The notes beneath the pieces are model-generated. The model was not told the DNA's origin, did not search any database, and saw only the letters and a list, made by a program, of their open reading frames with translations. The position numbers and the translations under genes were made by a program. Shown here piece by piece: positions 1-7,613 of a DNA stretch of 64,000 bases. The first letter of the stretch is position 1, and the number at the start of each line of letters is the position of its first letter. This DNA comes from Methylobacterium symbioticum. Its GTDB lineage: Bacteria > Pseudomonadota > Alphaproteobacteria > Rhizobiales > Beijerinckiaceae. Location of the stretch: assembly GCF_902141845.1 (NCBI RefSeq), contig NZ_CABFPH010000012.1, positions 1-64,000 of the forward strand. Direction: 5' to 3'.

Positions 1-205
1 CCCGGCGGTAGCGGCGCGGGCGCTCGCTCGTCGCGCCGACCACGCCGCCGACGATGGCCCCGGCCACCGCGCCGATCGGTCCGGCGACCACGGCTCCGGC
101 GATCGCGCCCGTGCCGACGCCGACCGTGGTGTTGCTTGCCGCCCGCGCCGAGAGCGGCGCGGCGAGCGCGCCGGCCAGCATCAGGCCGAAGAAGACCCGC
201 TTCAT
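1..205 (-). CDS. Glycine-zipper exported protein, partial (possible DUF1236 family)
   Basis: Only the first 68 codons are in the window; the reading frame runs off the left edge. The ATG at 203-205 begins a clear Sec signal peptide (MKRVFFGLMLAGALAAPLSA, cleavage probably near residue 22-23). After a short Ser/Asn/Thr stretch comes a glycine-zipper segment of repeated GAxxGxxxGG units (residues about 30-58), followed by basic residues (ERPRRYRR). Glycine zippers of this kind occur at the N-terminus of small exported alphaproteobacterial proteins, several of which carry a DUF1236 domain, but that domain would lie outside the window. Function unknown. It is divergent from the mcl2-like gene. 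Confidence 0.7.
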   Translation of the reverse strand, partial: MKRVFFGLMLAGALAAPLSARAASNTTVGVGTGAIAGAVVAGPIGAVAGAIVGGVVGATSERPRRYRR

Positions 206-405
206 GGTCGATCCCCTCAGTGTTCGCGTGCCGCGCCAGCGCGCAGACACCCGTTCGGGCCCGTCCCCGACCGGATTCGGCCGCGGGATCGAACCCGTTC
301 CTCCGAATCGCCCTTGCTGGGGGAAGGTGGCCACAGCGTGGCGACGTCACAAACGTCGCGGTTTCTTAGCCCCCGACCTTCGGGGTGCTGGCCTCACCGG
401 ATCGT

Positions 406-419
406 TGCACTATGGTGCA
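406..419. promoter_or_regulatory. Inverted repeat TGCAC-TATG-GTGCA upstream of mcl2
   Basis: A 5-bp inverted repeat with a 4-base spacer lies 35 bases upstream of the mcl2-like ATG, inside the 248-bp divergent intergenic region. TGC...GCA dyads are used as operators by several alphaproteobacterial regulators of acetyl-CoA metabolism (for example PhaR), so an operator is plausible. The assignment is inference from position and symmetry only. Confidence 0.3.
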
Positions 420-453
420 GCGCAAAGACAATCTGGGCCGAAGGACTGACCCG

Positions 454-1338
454 ATGACCGATCTCCGCCTCCGCCGCAGCGTGCTCTACATGCCGGGCTC
501 GAACGCGCGCGCTCTGGAGAAGGCCAAGACGCTGCCCGCCGACAGCCTGATCCTCGACCTTGAGGATGCGGTCGGCCAGGAGGAGAAGGAACTCGCCCGC
601 GAGCAGGTTTGCGCCGCGGTGAAGAGCGGCGGCTACGGCGACCGCGAGCTCGTCATCCGGGTCAATGCCCCCCAGACCCCCTGGGGCGAAGCGGATCTGC
701 GCGCCGCGATCGAGGCGCGACCGGACGCGATCCTGATGCCGAAGGTGTCCTCGCCGGCCGTGCTGGAGGCGATCGCCAACCATCTCGAGGCCCTCGACGC
801 GCCCGAGGACATCGCCGTCTGGGCGATGATCGAGACCCCGGCCGCGATCCTCAACATCAAGGAGATCGCCCAGGCCCGGCGCGACCGCCGCACCCGGCTC
901 ACCTGCTTCGTGCTCGGCACCAACGACCTCGCCAAGGATACCTGGGCGCAGCTCGTTCCCGGTCGCGTGCCGATGCTGCCCTGGATCATGTTCGCGCTGG
1001 CCGCCGCGCGCTCGGAGGGACTGACCATCCTCGACGGCGTCTGGAACGACATCGCCGACGTCGACGGGTGCCGCACGGAGTGCCGGCAGTCGCGCGATCT
1101 CGGCTTCGACGGCAAGACCCTGATCCATCCCAACCAGCTCGAGCCGGCCAACACCTCCTTCGCCCCCACCGAAGAGGAAGTCCGCCGCGCCCGTCTCGTG
1201 ATCGAGGCCTTCGCCAAGCCCGAGAACGCCAAGCGCGGCGCGATCAAGCTGGAGGGGCGTCTCTACGAGCGTCAGCACATCAGCATGGCCAAGCGCGCGG
1301 TGACGTGGTCGGAGGCGATCGCCGCCAAGGGCTACTGA
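454..1338 (+). CDS. mcl2: (3S)-malyl-CoA thioesterase, CitE/HpcH-HpaI family (Mcl2-like)
   Basis: 294-residue TIM-barrel protein of the CitE/HpcH family. In the ethylmalonyl-CoA pathway Mcl2 hydrolyses (3S)-malyl-CoA to malate and CoA. Visible family features are RRSVLYMPGSN at the N-terminus, the Mg-binding LILDLEDAV motif (about residues 28-36), AMIETPAAILN, GTNDLAKD, and DGVWND followed by RDLGFDGKTLIHPNQLEPAN near the C-terminus. The early start, the GTNDLAK segment and the short length fit Mcl2 thioesterases better than the longer Mcl1/MclA lyases (about 320 residues). The ATG at 454 is preferred over an in-frame ATG at 385, which would add 23 atypical residues. A citrate lyase beta or other CoA-ester lyase activity cannot be excluded. 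Confidence 0.78.
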   Translation: MTDLRLRRSVLYMPGSNARALEKAKTLPADSLILDLEDAVGQEEKELAREQVCAAVKSGGYGDRELVIRVNAPQTPWGEADLRAAIEARPDAILMPKVSSPAVLEAIANHLEALDAPEDIAVWAMIETPAAILNIKEIAQARRDRRTRLTCFVLGTNDLAKDTWAQLVPGRVPMLPWIMFALAAARSEGLTILDGVWNDIADVDGCRTECRQSRDLGFDGKTLIHPNQLEPANTSFAPTEEEVRRARLVIEAFAKPENAKRGAIKLEGRLYERQHISMAKRAVTWSEAIAAKGY

Positions 1339-1348
1339 CCGGGATCTG

Positions 1349-1385
1349 GAGCCGCTCCCGATCGCGTTGCAACCGGGAGCGGCTC
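1349..1385 (+). terminator. GC-rich hairpin after mcl2
   Basis: An 11-bp perfect inverted repeat (1349-1359 with 1375-1385, GAGCCGCTCCC and its complement) starts 10 bases after the mcl2 stop. There is no U-tract, so it is either a weak intrinsic terminator/3'-end stabiliser or part of the dispersed repeat that follows. Confidence 0.5.
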
Positions 1386-1398
1386 TAAGCCTTGGTTT

Positions 1399-1549
1399 CA
1401 GCACGCTCTCTTTCGCCGGACCGGCATCCACTTCGGCTGAAGAGCGCTCTCGAGCATGCTGCATTTCCACGGAAACAGCAGCATGCTTGAGCGTGTTGTG
1501 ATCGCACGATGATTCCGGAAAACCGGATTCCACGTTTCCGCATCGTGCT
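1399..1549. repeat. Compound REP-like intergenic repeat
   Basis: Between the convergent mcl2 and ftrA genes lies a chain of palindromes: GCATGCTGC at 1454-1462 pairs with 1478-1486, and GCACGATG at 1504-1511 pairs with 1541-1548 and encloses a second dyad built on TCCGGAAAACCGGA. The TTCCGGAAAACCGG core between complementary CACGATG arms resembles intergenic repeats I recognise from many Rhizobiales genomes. Function unknown; possibly transcript-end stabilisation or a MITE-like remnant. Confidence 0.5.
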
Positions 1550-2575
1550 CTAACGGACGGCGACCGATCCGCCTGCCGGGAATGCCGCCCGATAGGCGGC
1601 CGGGCTCGTCCCCAGCAGGGCTCGGAAATGATGGCGCAGGCTCGCCGCCGAGCCGAAGCCGCTGGCCGCCGCGATCTCGGGAATCGGCAGGCGTGTGCTC
1701 TCCAGCAGGGTCCGGGCATGGCCGATCCGCTCGGCCAGCAGCCATCCGCCGGGACTCTGGCCGGTGACCTCGCGGAAGCGGCGGTGCAGCGCCCGGGGAC
1801 TGAGCGCCGCCTCCGCCGCCAGCCGGCCGATCGGCCAGTCCTGATCGAGATCGCGCCGCACCTTGTCGAGGAGCGGAGCGAGGCGCGAGCCGGCCGCCCG
1901 CTCGCGCGGCACCGGGCGCTCCACATATTGCGCCTGCCCGCCCTGGCGATGGGCCGGCAGCACGAGGCGCCGCGCCACGCGGTTGGCGATGTCGGGCCCG
2001 AAATCCCGTCGCACGAGGTGCAGGCAGAGATCGAGCCCGGCCGCGCTGCCGGCCGCCGTCAGCACGTCGCCCTCGTCCACGTAGAGCACGTCGGGCACGA
2101 AGCGCAGGGCCGGATAGCGGGCGGTCAGCGCCTCCGCGTAGCGCCAATGCGTCGTCGCGCGCCGCCCGTCGAGGAGACCGGCCGCCGCCAGGACGAAGGC
2201 GCCGGAGCAGAGCGAGAGGATGCGCGCGCCGCGCTCCCGTGCGGCGCGCAGGGCGATGCAGAGATCCTCCGGGACCGGGGCGTCCACGCCGCGCCAGCCG
2301 GGGACGATCACGGTGCCGGCGGCGGCGACGAGGTCGAGGCCGCCATCGGCCATCATCCGCACGCCGCCGGTCGCCCGCAGCGGCCCGGGCTCGATTCCCG
2401 CCACGGCGCAGCGATACCAGTCCGGCCCCATCTCCGGCCGCGCGAGGCCGAACACCTCGACGGCGCAGCCGAACTCGAAGGTGCAGAGCCCGTCATAGGC
2501 GACGAGCACCACGAGGGGATTGGCGGGCGGGATCGGACGGGAGCAGCTTGGCACGATCTTGACGCTACGCGGCAT
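1550..2575 (-). CDS. ftrA: GlxA-type transcriptional regulator FtrA (DJ-1/PfpI plus AraC domains)
   Basis: 341-residue regulator with two domains. Residues about 20-190 form a DJ-1/PfpI-like amidotransferase fold (LVVLVAYDGLCTFEFGCAVE; nucleophile-elbow-like LSLCSGAFVLAAAGLLDGR; THWRYAE). Residues about 225-335 form an AraC-family double helix-turn-helix (IGRLAAEAALSPRALHRRF; GFGSAASLRHHFRALLGTSP). This is the architecture of the FtrA/GlxA group, whose N-terminal domain is thought to be sensory rather than catalytic. The gene is divergent, across 68 bp, from a rhodanese-domain gene, a pairing I associate with ftrA; the rhodanese is the likely target. The ATG at 2573-2575 is the most upstream reasonable start. 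Confidence 0.85.
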   Translation of the reverse strand: MPRSVKIVPSCSRPIPPANPLVVLVAYDGLCTFEFGCAVEVFGLARPEMGPDWYRCAVAGIEPGPLRATGGVRMMADGGLDLVAAAGTVIVPGWRGVDAPVPEDLCIALRAARERGARILSLCSGAFVLAAAGLLDGRRATTHWRYAEALTARYPALRFVPDVLYVDEGDVLTAAGSAAGLDLCLHLVRRDFGPDIANRVARRLVLPAHRQGGQAQYVERPVPRERAAGSRLAPLLDKVRRDLDQDWPIGRLAAEAALSPRALHRRFREVTGQSPGGWLLAERIGHARTLLESTRLPIPEIAAASGFGSAASLRHHFRALLGTSPAAYRAAFPAGGSVAVR

Positions 2576-2643
2576 CCGCGCCGCTCACCAGTGCCGTGGC
2601 CGTCCCCTACCCTGCCCCTCGTCCTCTGAAGGAGAGAGCCGAG

Positions 2644-3042
2644 ATGCCGAGCCCCGTCGCCGCAATTCCTGCCGCCGAACCGGCGGATGCCCGCCGCCAC
2701 TTCGCGGCGCGTCTCGCCCTGGACACCGACTGCGCCGACGTGCAGGCCGGCCTGAGCGCGGGGACGCCCGATTTCGTTCTGCTCGATGTGCGCGGGCCGG
2801 CGGCCTACGCGGCGGGGCATGTGCCGGGCGCGCTGAACCTGCCCCATCGGCAGATCGGCCCGGAGACGCTGGCGCGCTTTCCCGCGGGCACCTTGTTCGT
2901 GGTCTATTGCGCCGGGCCCCACTGCAACGGCGGCGACCGCGGCGCCCTGCGCCTCGCCGAGGCGGGCCGGCCGGTGAAGCTGATGATCGGCGGCATCACC
3001 GGCTGGCTCGACGAGGGCTTCCCGCTCGCCAGGCCGGAATGA
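2644..3042 (+). CDS. Rhodanese-like domain protein
   Basis: 132-residue single-domain rhodanese. The fold is visible as FVLLDVRGPAAYAAGHVPGALNLPH, then the active-site loop LFVVYCAGPHCNGGDRG with the catalytic Cys after VVY, then KLMIGGITGWLDEGFPL. Rhodaneses transfer sulfane sulfur or act as sulfur carriers; the substrate is unknown. The start at 2644 is preceded by GGAGAG at good spacing; an in-frame ATG at 2596 would add 16 residues without a ribosome site. The divergent FtrA-type regulator suggests inducible expression, perhaps to sulfur, cyanide or oxidative stress (inference). Confidence 0.85.
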   Translation: MPSPVAAIPAAEPADARRHFAARLALDTDCADVQAGLSAGTPDFVLLDVRGPAAYAAGHVPGALNLPHRQIGPETLARFPAGTLFVVYCAGPHCNGGDRGALRLAEAGRPVKLMIGGITGWLDEGFPLARPE

Positions 3043-3046
3043 CGGG

Positions 3047-3099
3047 TTTCCAGAGGGATCATCCGTTCGGCGGGGTGCCGGGGCAGAGCCCCGGCAGGA
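3047..3099. repeat. Dispersed GC palindrome, copy 1
   Basis: GCCGGGGC-AGA-GCCCCGGC at 3077-3095 sits in a longer conserved unit beginning GGGTTTCC and continuing GGCGGGGT. Nearly the same unit occurs at 53727-53779. Here it lies between the convergent rhodanese and fdh4B genes, where it could end transcription from either side. Confidence 0.65.
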
Positions 3100-3111
3100 G
3101 CTTCCGCCGTT

Positions 3112-3396
3112 TCAGGCCGCTTCGGCGAACAGCGTCCGCGCCGCCTCGGTCGGCGCGAAATGGGTGCGCTGGGTACGGGGGTCGCGCTCCGTCACCGTGA
3201 CGAGGCCGGCCTCGTCGAGGCGCGAGAGGGCGCGCAGCACATGGGCGTGGGCGAGGTCGAAGACCTTCGCGAAGCTGCGCGTGTCGGGGCTCAGACCCAG
3301 ATGCGGGGCGGCGAGAAGCCCCGCCTCGATCCGGGTGAGATCCGGACGCCGTCCCCGGAGATGATCGACCGCGCCGATGAAGTCCGCTTCCGTCAT
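3112..3396 (-). CDS. fdh4B: Formate dehydrogenase 4 small protein Fdh4B
   Basis: 94-residue acidic protein starting MTEADFIGAVDHLRG, encoded 5 bases downstream of fdh4A in the same transcript. Residues about 45-90 look like a small winged-helix/MarR-like module (VLRALSRLDEAGLVTVTERD). In M. extorquens AM1 a small gene of unknown biochemical role, fdh4B, accompanies the molybdopterin subunit fdh4A and both contribute to formate oxidation; size and position match. Whether it is a structural subunit or a maturation or regulatory factor cannot be told from sequence. Confidence 0.75.
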   Translation of the reverse strand: MTEADFIGAVDHLRGRRPDLTRIEAGLLAAPHLGLSPDTRSFAKVFDLAHAHVLRALSRLDEAGLVTVTERDPRTQRTHFAPTEAARTLFAEAA

Positions 3397-3401
3397 GTCT
3401 G

Positions 3402-5690
3402 TTACCGTGCGTGGAGGGTGACCAGAACCGATTTCGAGGTGGGCGTGTCGCTCTGCGCCCCGAAGGTCGAGAGCGGCACCAGGACGTTGAGCTCGGGGTA
3501 GTAGCCGGCGAGCGAGCCGCGCGGCATGTCGAAGGGCACGAGGCGGAAATCCTCGGCCACCCGCACCACGCCGTCCGCATGCGTGCCGCGGATGTCGACG
3601 CGCTCGCCGAGCCGGTCGCGGATCGCGGCGAGGTCGTCGGGATGGGCGAACAGCACGCGCCGCTCGCCGTAGACGCCGCGGTAGCGGTCGTCCAAGCCGT
3701 AGATGGTGGTGTTGTACTGGTCGTGGCTGCGGAAGGTCTGCAGCACGAAGGTGTCGTCGGCGCGCTTGGCCTGCTGGTGCTCGGTCGCCTCGGGGAGCGC
3801 GTCGTCCGAGAAGGTCGCCTTGCCGGTCTCGGTCTCGAAGACCCGCTCGGCGGCGAGGTTGCGCAGCAGGAAGCCGCGCGGACGGCGCACGCGGGTGTTG
3901 TAGCCGGTGAAGCCGGGAATCGTGCGGGCGATCAGCTCGCGGATGCGGTCGTGGTCGTCGGCGAGCGCCGCCCAGTCCACCTTGTCCGATCCGACGGTCG
4001 CCGCGGCGATCCCGGCGATGATCGCGACCTCGGAGCGCAGATGCGGCGAGGCCGGCTTGTTGATGCCGCCCGAGCCGTGGACCATGCTCATCGAATCCTC
4101 GACGGTCACGATCTGGACCTTGCCGGCGCTGTTCCGGTCGATCTCGGTGCGGCCGAGGCAGGGCAGGATATAGGCGATCCGGCCCGGCACGAGGTGCGAG
4201 TGGTTGAGCTTCGTCGCGATGTGCACGGTGAGCTCGCAACCGGCCAGCGCCTTCGCCACCAGCGCCGAATCCGGCGTGGCGCGGGCGAAGTTGCCGCCGA
4301 GGCCGATGAAGGCCCTGGCCGAGCCGTCGAGCATGGCGCGGATCGCGGCGAGCACGTTGTGCCCGTGCCGGCGCGGTGCCGCGAAGCCGAACTCGCGCTC
4401 CAGGGCATCGAGCAGGGCGGCGGGCGGCTTCTCGTTGATGCCGACCGTGCGGTCGCCCTGCACGTTCGAGTGGCCGCGCACCGGGCAGAGGCCCGCGCCG
4501 GGCCGCCCGACATGGCCACGCAGGAACAGCACGTTGGCGATCTCGCGGATCGTCGCCACCGAGTGCTTGTGCTGCGTCACGCCCATCGCCCAGGTGGCGA
4601 TGACCTTGTCGGCGCCGAGATAGACCTCGGCCATCGCCTCGATCTCGGCGCGGGTCAGGCCCGCCTGGTCGAGGATCGCCTCCCAGCCGGTGGCATCGAC
4701 CGCCGCGCGGTAGGCCGCGAGCCCGGCCGTGTGCTTGGCGAGGAAGGCCCGGTCCAGGAGCGAGGGGCGCCCCGCCGCAAGCTCGGCATCGTCACGCGCG
4801 AAGATCACCTTCGCCATGCCGCGGAAGGCGGCCATGTCGCCGCCGAGACGCGGCTGCAGGTAGTGGCTGGCGATGGGCCGGCTCGCGCCGCGCAGCATCT
4901 CGACGGTGTTCTGCGGGTCCGCGAACCGCTCCAGGCCGCGCTCGCGCACCGGATTCAGGACCACGACGCGGGCCCCGCGCTCGGCCGCGCGGCGCAGGTC
5001 GCCCAGCATGCGCGGGTGGTTGGTGCCCGGATTCTGACCCACCACGAAGACGGCGTCGGCCTTCTCGAAATCCTCCAGGCTCACCGTACCCTTGCCGATG
5101 CCGATGGCCTGGGTGAGCGCGATGCCGCTCGCCTCGTGGCACATGTTCGAGCAGTCGGGGAAGTTGTTGGTGCCGTAGAGCCGGGCGAAGAGCTGGTAGA
5201 GATAGGCCGCTTCGTTCGAGGCGCGCCCGGAGGTGTAGAATTCGGCCTGGTCCGGATGGTCGAGGCTGCGGAGCGTCGCGCCGATCTCGGCGAAGGCCTC
5301 GTCCCAGGGCACCGCGATGTAGCGGTCGAGCCCCGCATCGTAGCGCATCGGCTGCGTGAGCCGGCCCTCACCCTCCAGGGCGTAATCGCTCCAGTCGCGC
5401 AGCTCCGTGACGGTGTGGCGGGCGAAGAAGCTCGGCGGCGTGCGCTTGTCGGTCGCCTCCCAGGAGACCGCCTTCACGCCGTTCTCGCAGAACTCGAACG
5501 AGGAGCCGTGCTCCGGATCACCCCAGGCGCAGCCGGGGCAGTCGAACCCGTCCGGCTGATTGGCCTTCAGCAAGGCGCGCGCTCCCGTCAGCGGCGCCCG
5601 GCTCCCGACGAGGTGCCTGCCGCAGGACTTCAGGGCCCCCCAGCCGCCGGCGGCGGAGGAGCGCTTGGGAGACGCGACCGGGTTGTCCAT
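3402..5690 (-). CDS. fdh4A: Formate dehydrogenase 4 molybdopterin subunit Fdh4A
   Basis: 762-residue molybdopterin oxidoreductase of the YdeP/FdhA-like family, oxidising formate to CO2 at the end of methylotrophic carbon oxidation. Cysteines at CPGC (residues 51-54) and C68 may hold a [4Fe-4S] cluster. NMCHEASG (C184, H185) corresponds to the metal-ligating Cys/SeCys and His of E. coli FdhF. Further family motifs are FVVGQNPGTNHPRML, ATWAMGVTQHKHSV, GRPGAGLCPVRGHSNVQGDR and a C-terminal molydop-binding domain (SHDQYNTTIYGLDDRYRG). No Tat signal is evident, so a cytoplasmic enzyme is expected. The ATG at 5690 is chosen because the preceding in-frame 21 residues are unlike the family; no strong ribosome site is visible. 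Confidence 0.85.
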   Translation of the reverse strand: MDNPVASPKRSSAAGGWGALKSCGRHLVGSRAPLTGARALLKANQPDGFDCPGCAWGDPEHGSSFEFCENGVKAVSWEATDKRTPPSFFARHTVTELRDWSDYALEGEGRLTQPMRYDAGLDRYIAVPWDEAFAEIGATLRSLDHPDQAEFYTSGRASNEAAYLYQLFARLYGTNNFPDCSNMCHEASGIALTQAIGIGKGTVSLEDFEKADAVFVVGQNPGTNHPRMLGDLRRAAERGARVVVLNPVRERGLERFADPQNTVEMLRGASRPIASHYLQPRLGGDMAAFRGMAKVIFARDDAELAAGRPSLLDRAFLAKHTAGLAAYRAAVDATGWEAILDQAGLTRAEIEAMAEVYLGADKVIATWAMGVTQHKHSVATIREIANVLFLRGHVGRPGAGLCPVRGHSNVQGDRTVGINEKPPAALLDALEREFGFAAPRRHGHNVLAAIRAMLDGSARAFIGLGGNFARATPDSALVAKALAGCELTVHIATKLNHSHLVPGRIAYILPCLGRTEIDRNSAGKVQIVTVEDSMSMVHGSGGINKPASPHLRSEVAIIAGIAAATVGSDKVDWAALADDHDRIRELIARTIPGFTGYNTRVRRPRGFLLRNLAAERVFETETGKATFSDDALPEATEHQQAKRADDTFVLQTFRSHDQYNTTIYGLDDRYRGVYGERRVLFAHPDDLAAIRDRLGERVDIRGTHADGVVRVAEDFRLVPFDMPRGSLAGYYPELNVLVPLSTFGAQSDTPTSKSVLVTLHAR

Positions 5691-5980
5691 GCAGGAACTC
5701 GCGAAAACGCTGTGTGCGTTTGCGAGATAAGCGCCGACCCCCGGCCGCCTCAATCGGGCCCGAGCGCAAGCCCCTCATGCAGCGAAAGCAGGTGTTGGAC
5801 CGCTGATCTTTACTTGTTCCGATGTGGAAGTGTGCCGCCGCGTCGGGATTTGCTGCTGGACCGCCTTGCGACGATCGACGGGATCTTTTTGTCGATCGAC
5901 AATTACTCGCGGTGATGACGCCAAACCCGGAACCAAGATGCCGATCCGCGCCCGGCGATGCAGTTTTGTGCCGGCTCCGC
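5691..5980. other. Intergenic region pyrD-fdh4A (presumed fdh4A promoter region)
   Basis: 290 bases without a credible gene. It contains the inverted repeat at 5872-5898 and a moderately AT-rich stretch around 5810-5920 that probably holds the fdh4A promoter. No consensus sigma-70 or sigma-54 promoter could be assigned. Confidence 0.5.
5872..5898. promoter_or_regulatory. Inverted repeat CGATCGAC-N11-GTCGATCG
   Basis: Two perfect 8-base arms (5872-5879 and 5891-5898) separated by 11 bases, each arm containing the palindrome CGATCG. It lies about 180 bp upstream of the fdh4A start and 80 bp beyond the pyrD stop. It lacks a U-tract on the minus strand, so an operator for fdh4AB is more likely than a pyrD terminator. 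Inference only. Confidence 0.35.
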
Positions 5981-7054
5981 TCAGTCCTTCGCCAAAGCCG
6001 CCGCGTCGCGCCCCACCGCTCCGGTGAGGCTCGTCAGGCCTTCGGCCTGCATCCGGGCCAGCAGGCCGCGCTTGATCGTCCCGACGAGGCCGGGCCCCTC
6101 GTAGACGAGCGCGGAGTAGAGCTGCACGAGGCTCGCCCCGGCGCGGATCTTGGCCCAGGCTGCCTCGGCCGAGTCGATGCCGCCGACACCGATCAGCGGC
6201 AGCCTGTCCCCGACGCGCAGATAGGTCTCGGCCAGGAGCCGGGTGGACGGCCCGAAGAGCGGCCGGCCGGAGAGACCGCCGGTCTGCTTGGCCAGATCCG
6301 CCTCGGCGAGAGAGGCGGGCCGAGCGATCGTGGTGTTCGAGACGACGAGCGCCTGCACGCCGCGTCGCAGGGCTGTCTCGCAGATCGCGTCGAGGGCCTC
6401 GCGCGTGATGTCGGGGGCGATCTTCAGGAGCACGGCCGCGCTTGGGCCGGCTTCGTCGCGTGCCTCGACCACCCGAGCGAGCAATTCGTCGAGGAACGCT
6501 TCGCCCTGGAGGTCGCGCAGGCCCGGCGTGTTGGGAGAGGAGACGTTGACGGTGACGAAAGCCACGTGCGGTGCGAGGCGACGCGTGCAGGCGGCGTAGT
6601 CGGCGAGGCGGTCACCGGATTCCTTGTTGGCGCCGATATTGACGCCGACGAGCCCGGGACGGCCGGCGCGAGCGGCCAGCCGACCGGCCACCACCGCGAC
6701 GCCCTCGCTATTGAGGCCGAAGCGGTTGATCACGGCCCGGTCGCGCGCGAGCCGGAACACCCGTGGCCGCGGATTGCCGGGCTGCGGCAGCGGCACCACG
6801 CCGCCAACCTCGACGAAGCCGAATCCGAGACCGAGGAGCGCGTCCGGCACCGCGGCGCCCTTGTCGAAGCCTGCCGCGAGGCCGACCGGATTGGGGAAGC
6901 GGCGGCCCAGGATCTCGACGGCGAGACGCCCGTCGTCCGCGGCCGGGCGGCGGGCCGGCAGGGCTGCCAGGGCGCGCAACGTCAAATTGTGAGCGGTCTC
7001 GGCATCCAGTCCGTGCAGAACCGGCCGGACCAGGGGGAACAGGACATCGATCAT
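5981..7054 (-). CDS. pyrD: Dihydroorotate dehydrogenase (quinone), class 2
   Basis: 357-residue membrane-associated FMN enzyme that oxidises dihydroorotate to orotate with quinone as acceptor, the fourth step of pyrimidine synthesis. The class 2 N-terminal helix ([16 protein letters not shown]), [60 protein letters not shown] with the class 2 catalytic Ser, LLKIAPDI, and the FMN-phosphate segment [28 protein letters not shown] are all present. The ATG overlaps the stop of the upstream DUF952 gene by four bases (ATGA), implying translational coupling. Confidence 0.96.
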   Translation of the reverse strand: MIDVLFPLVRPVLHGLDAETAHNLTLRALAALPARRPAADDGRLAVEILGRRFPNPVGLAAGFDKGAAVPDALLGLGFGFVEVGGVVPLPQPGNPRPRVFRLARDRAVINRFGLNSEGVAVVAGRLAARAGRPGLVGVNIGANKESGDRLADYAACTRRLAPHVAFVTVNVSSPNTPGLRDLQGEAFLDELLARVVEARDEAGPSAAVLLKIAPDITREALDAICETALRRGVQALVVSNTTIARPASLAEADLAKQTGGLSGRPLFGPSTRLLAETYLRVGDRLPLIGVGGIDSAEAAWAKIRAGASLVQLYSALVYEGPGLVGTIKRGLLARMQAEGLTSLTGAVGRDAAALAKD

Positions 7055-7398
7055 GCCCCGATCTCCGCCGGGAAGCGGTGGATCCCATCCGTGCCGAGCG
7101 GCAGGTCGGAGACCGTACGCACGGCTGAGAGCGGCATATCCGCGTAGAGATGCGGGAACAGGTCGCCGCCGCGCGAGGGCTCGTAGCGCAGAGCCTCGCC
7201 CAGCGCCTCCGCATCCACCGCAACGAGGAGGAGGTCGTCCTGCCCTGCGAAATGGCGGGCGGCGGTCTCCCGCACCTGCGCTGCGGTGGAGAAATGGATG
7301 AAACCGTCGGTGCGGTCGACGGGAGCGCCGGTGAAGCGGCCGAGCGCCTCGGCCTCGCGCCAGAGCGCGCGCGGGCAGATCTTGTAGATGAGCGGCAT
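7051..7398 (-). CDS. DUF952 family protein
   Basis: 115-residue protein with typical DUF952 features: [22 protein letters not shown] at the start, [31 protein letters not shown], and a C-terminal [22 protein letters not shown] followed by a [11 protein letters not shown] ending. DUF952 is uncharacterised; sequence-structure comparisons have related it to the ADP-ribosyltransferase superfamily, which I cannot verify here. Its stop codon overlaps the pyrD start (ATGA), so the two are co-translated. The start is the ATG at 7396-7398, since residues before MPLIYK do not fit the family. Confidence 0.85.
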   Translation of the reverse strand: MPLIYKICPRALWREAEALGRFTGAPVDRTDGFIHFSTAAQVRETAARHFAGQDDLLLVAVDAEALGEALRYEPSRGGDLFPHLYADMPLSAVRTVSDLPLGTDGIHRFPAEIGA

Positions 7399-7613
7399 CG
7401 ATGGTCCGTGGCTGTCGCCAGCGTCGATAGGGCGATCTCCCGGCCCCTGACAACCTTTTCCCATCCGCAGGGTTGATCCGGGCAGGTGTGGATCGCAGCA
7501 GAATTACCGGTTGAATCGAGCCGGAAAATGGTTGCGTTTCGCCCGTGGTAGCCCTAGTTTCCTACAACTGAGCCGTGCGTCCCAGCGGCCGGTTGAGGCA
7601 CCGAGCCCGACTG

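Noticed and set aside
3411..5915. Long open frame on the plus strand opposite fdh4A
   Set aside because: It mirrors the high-GC coding strand of fdh4A, gives no recognisable domain, and has His/Arg/Ala-rich residues typical of antisense frames in GC-rich genomes.
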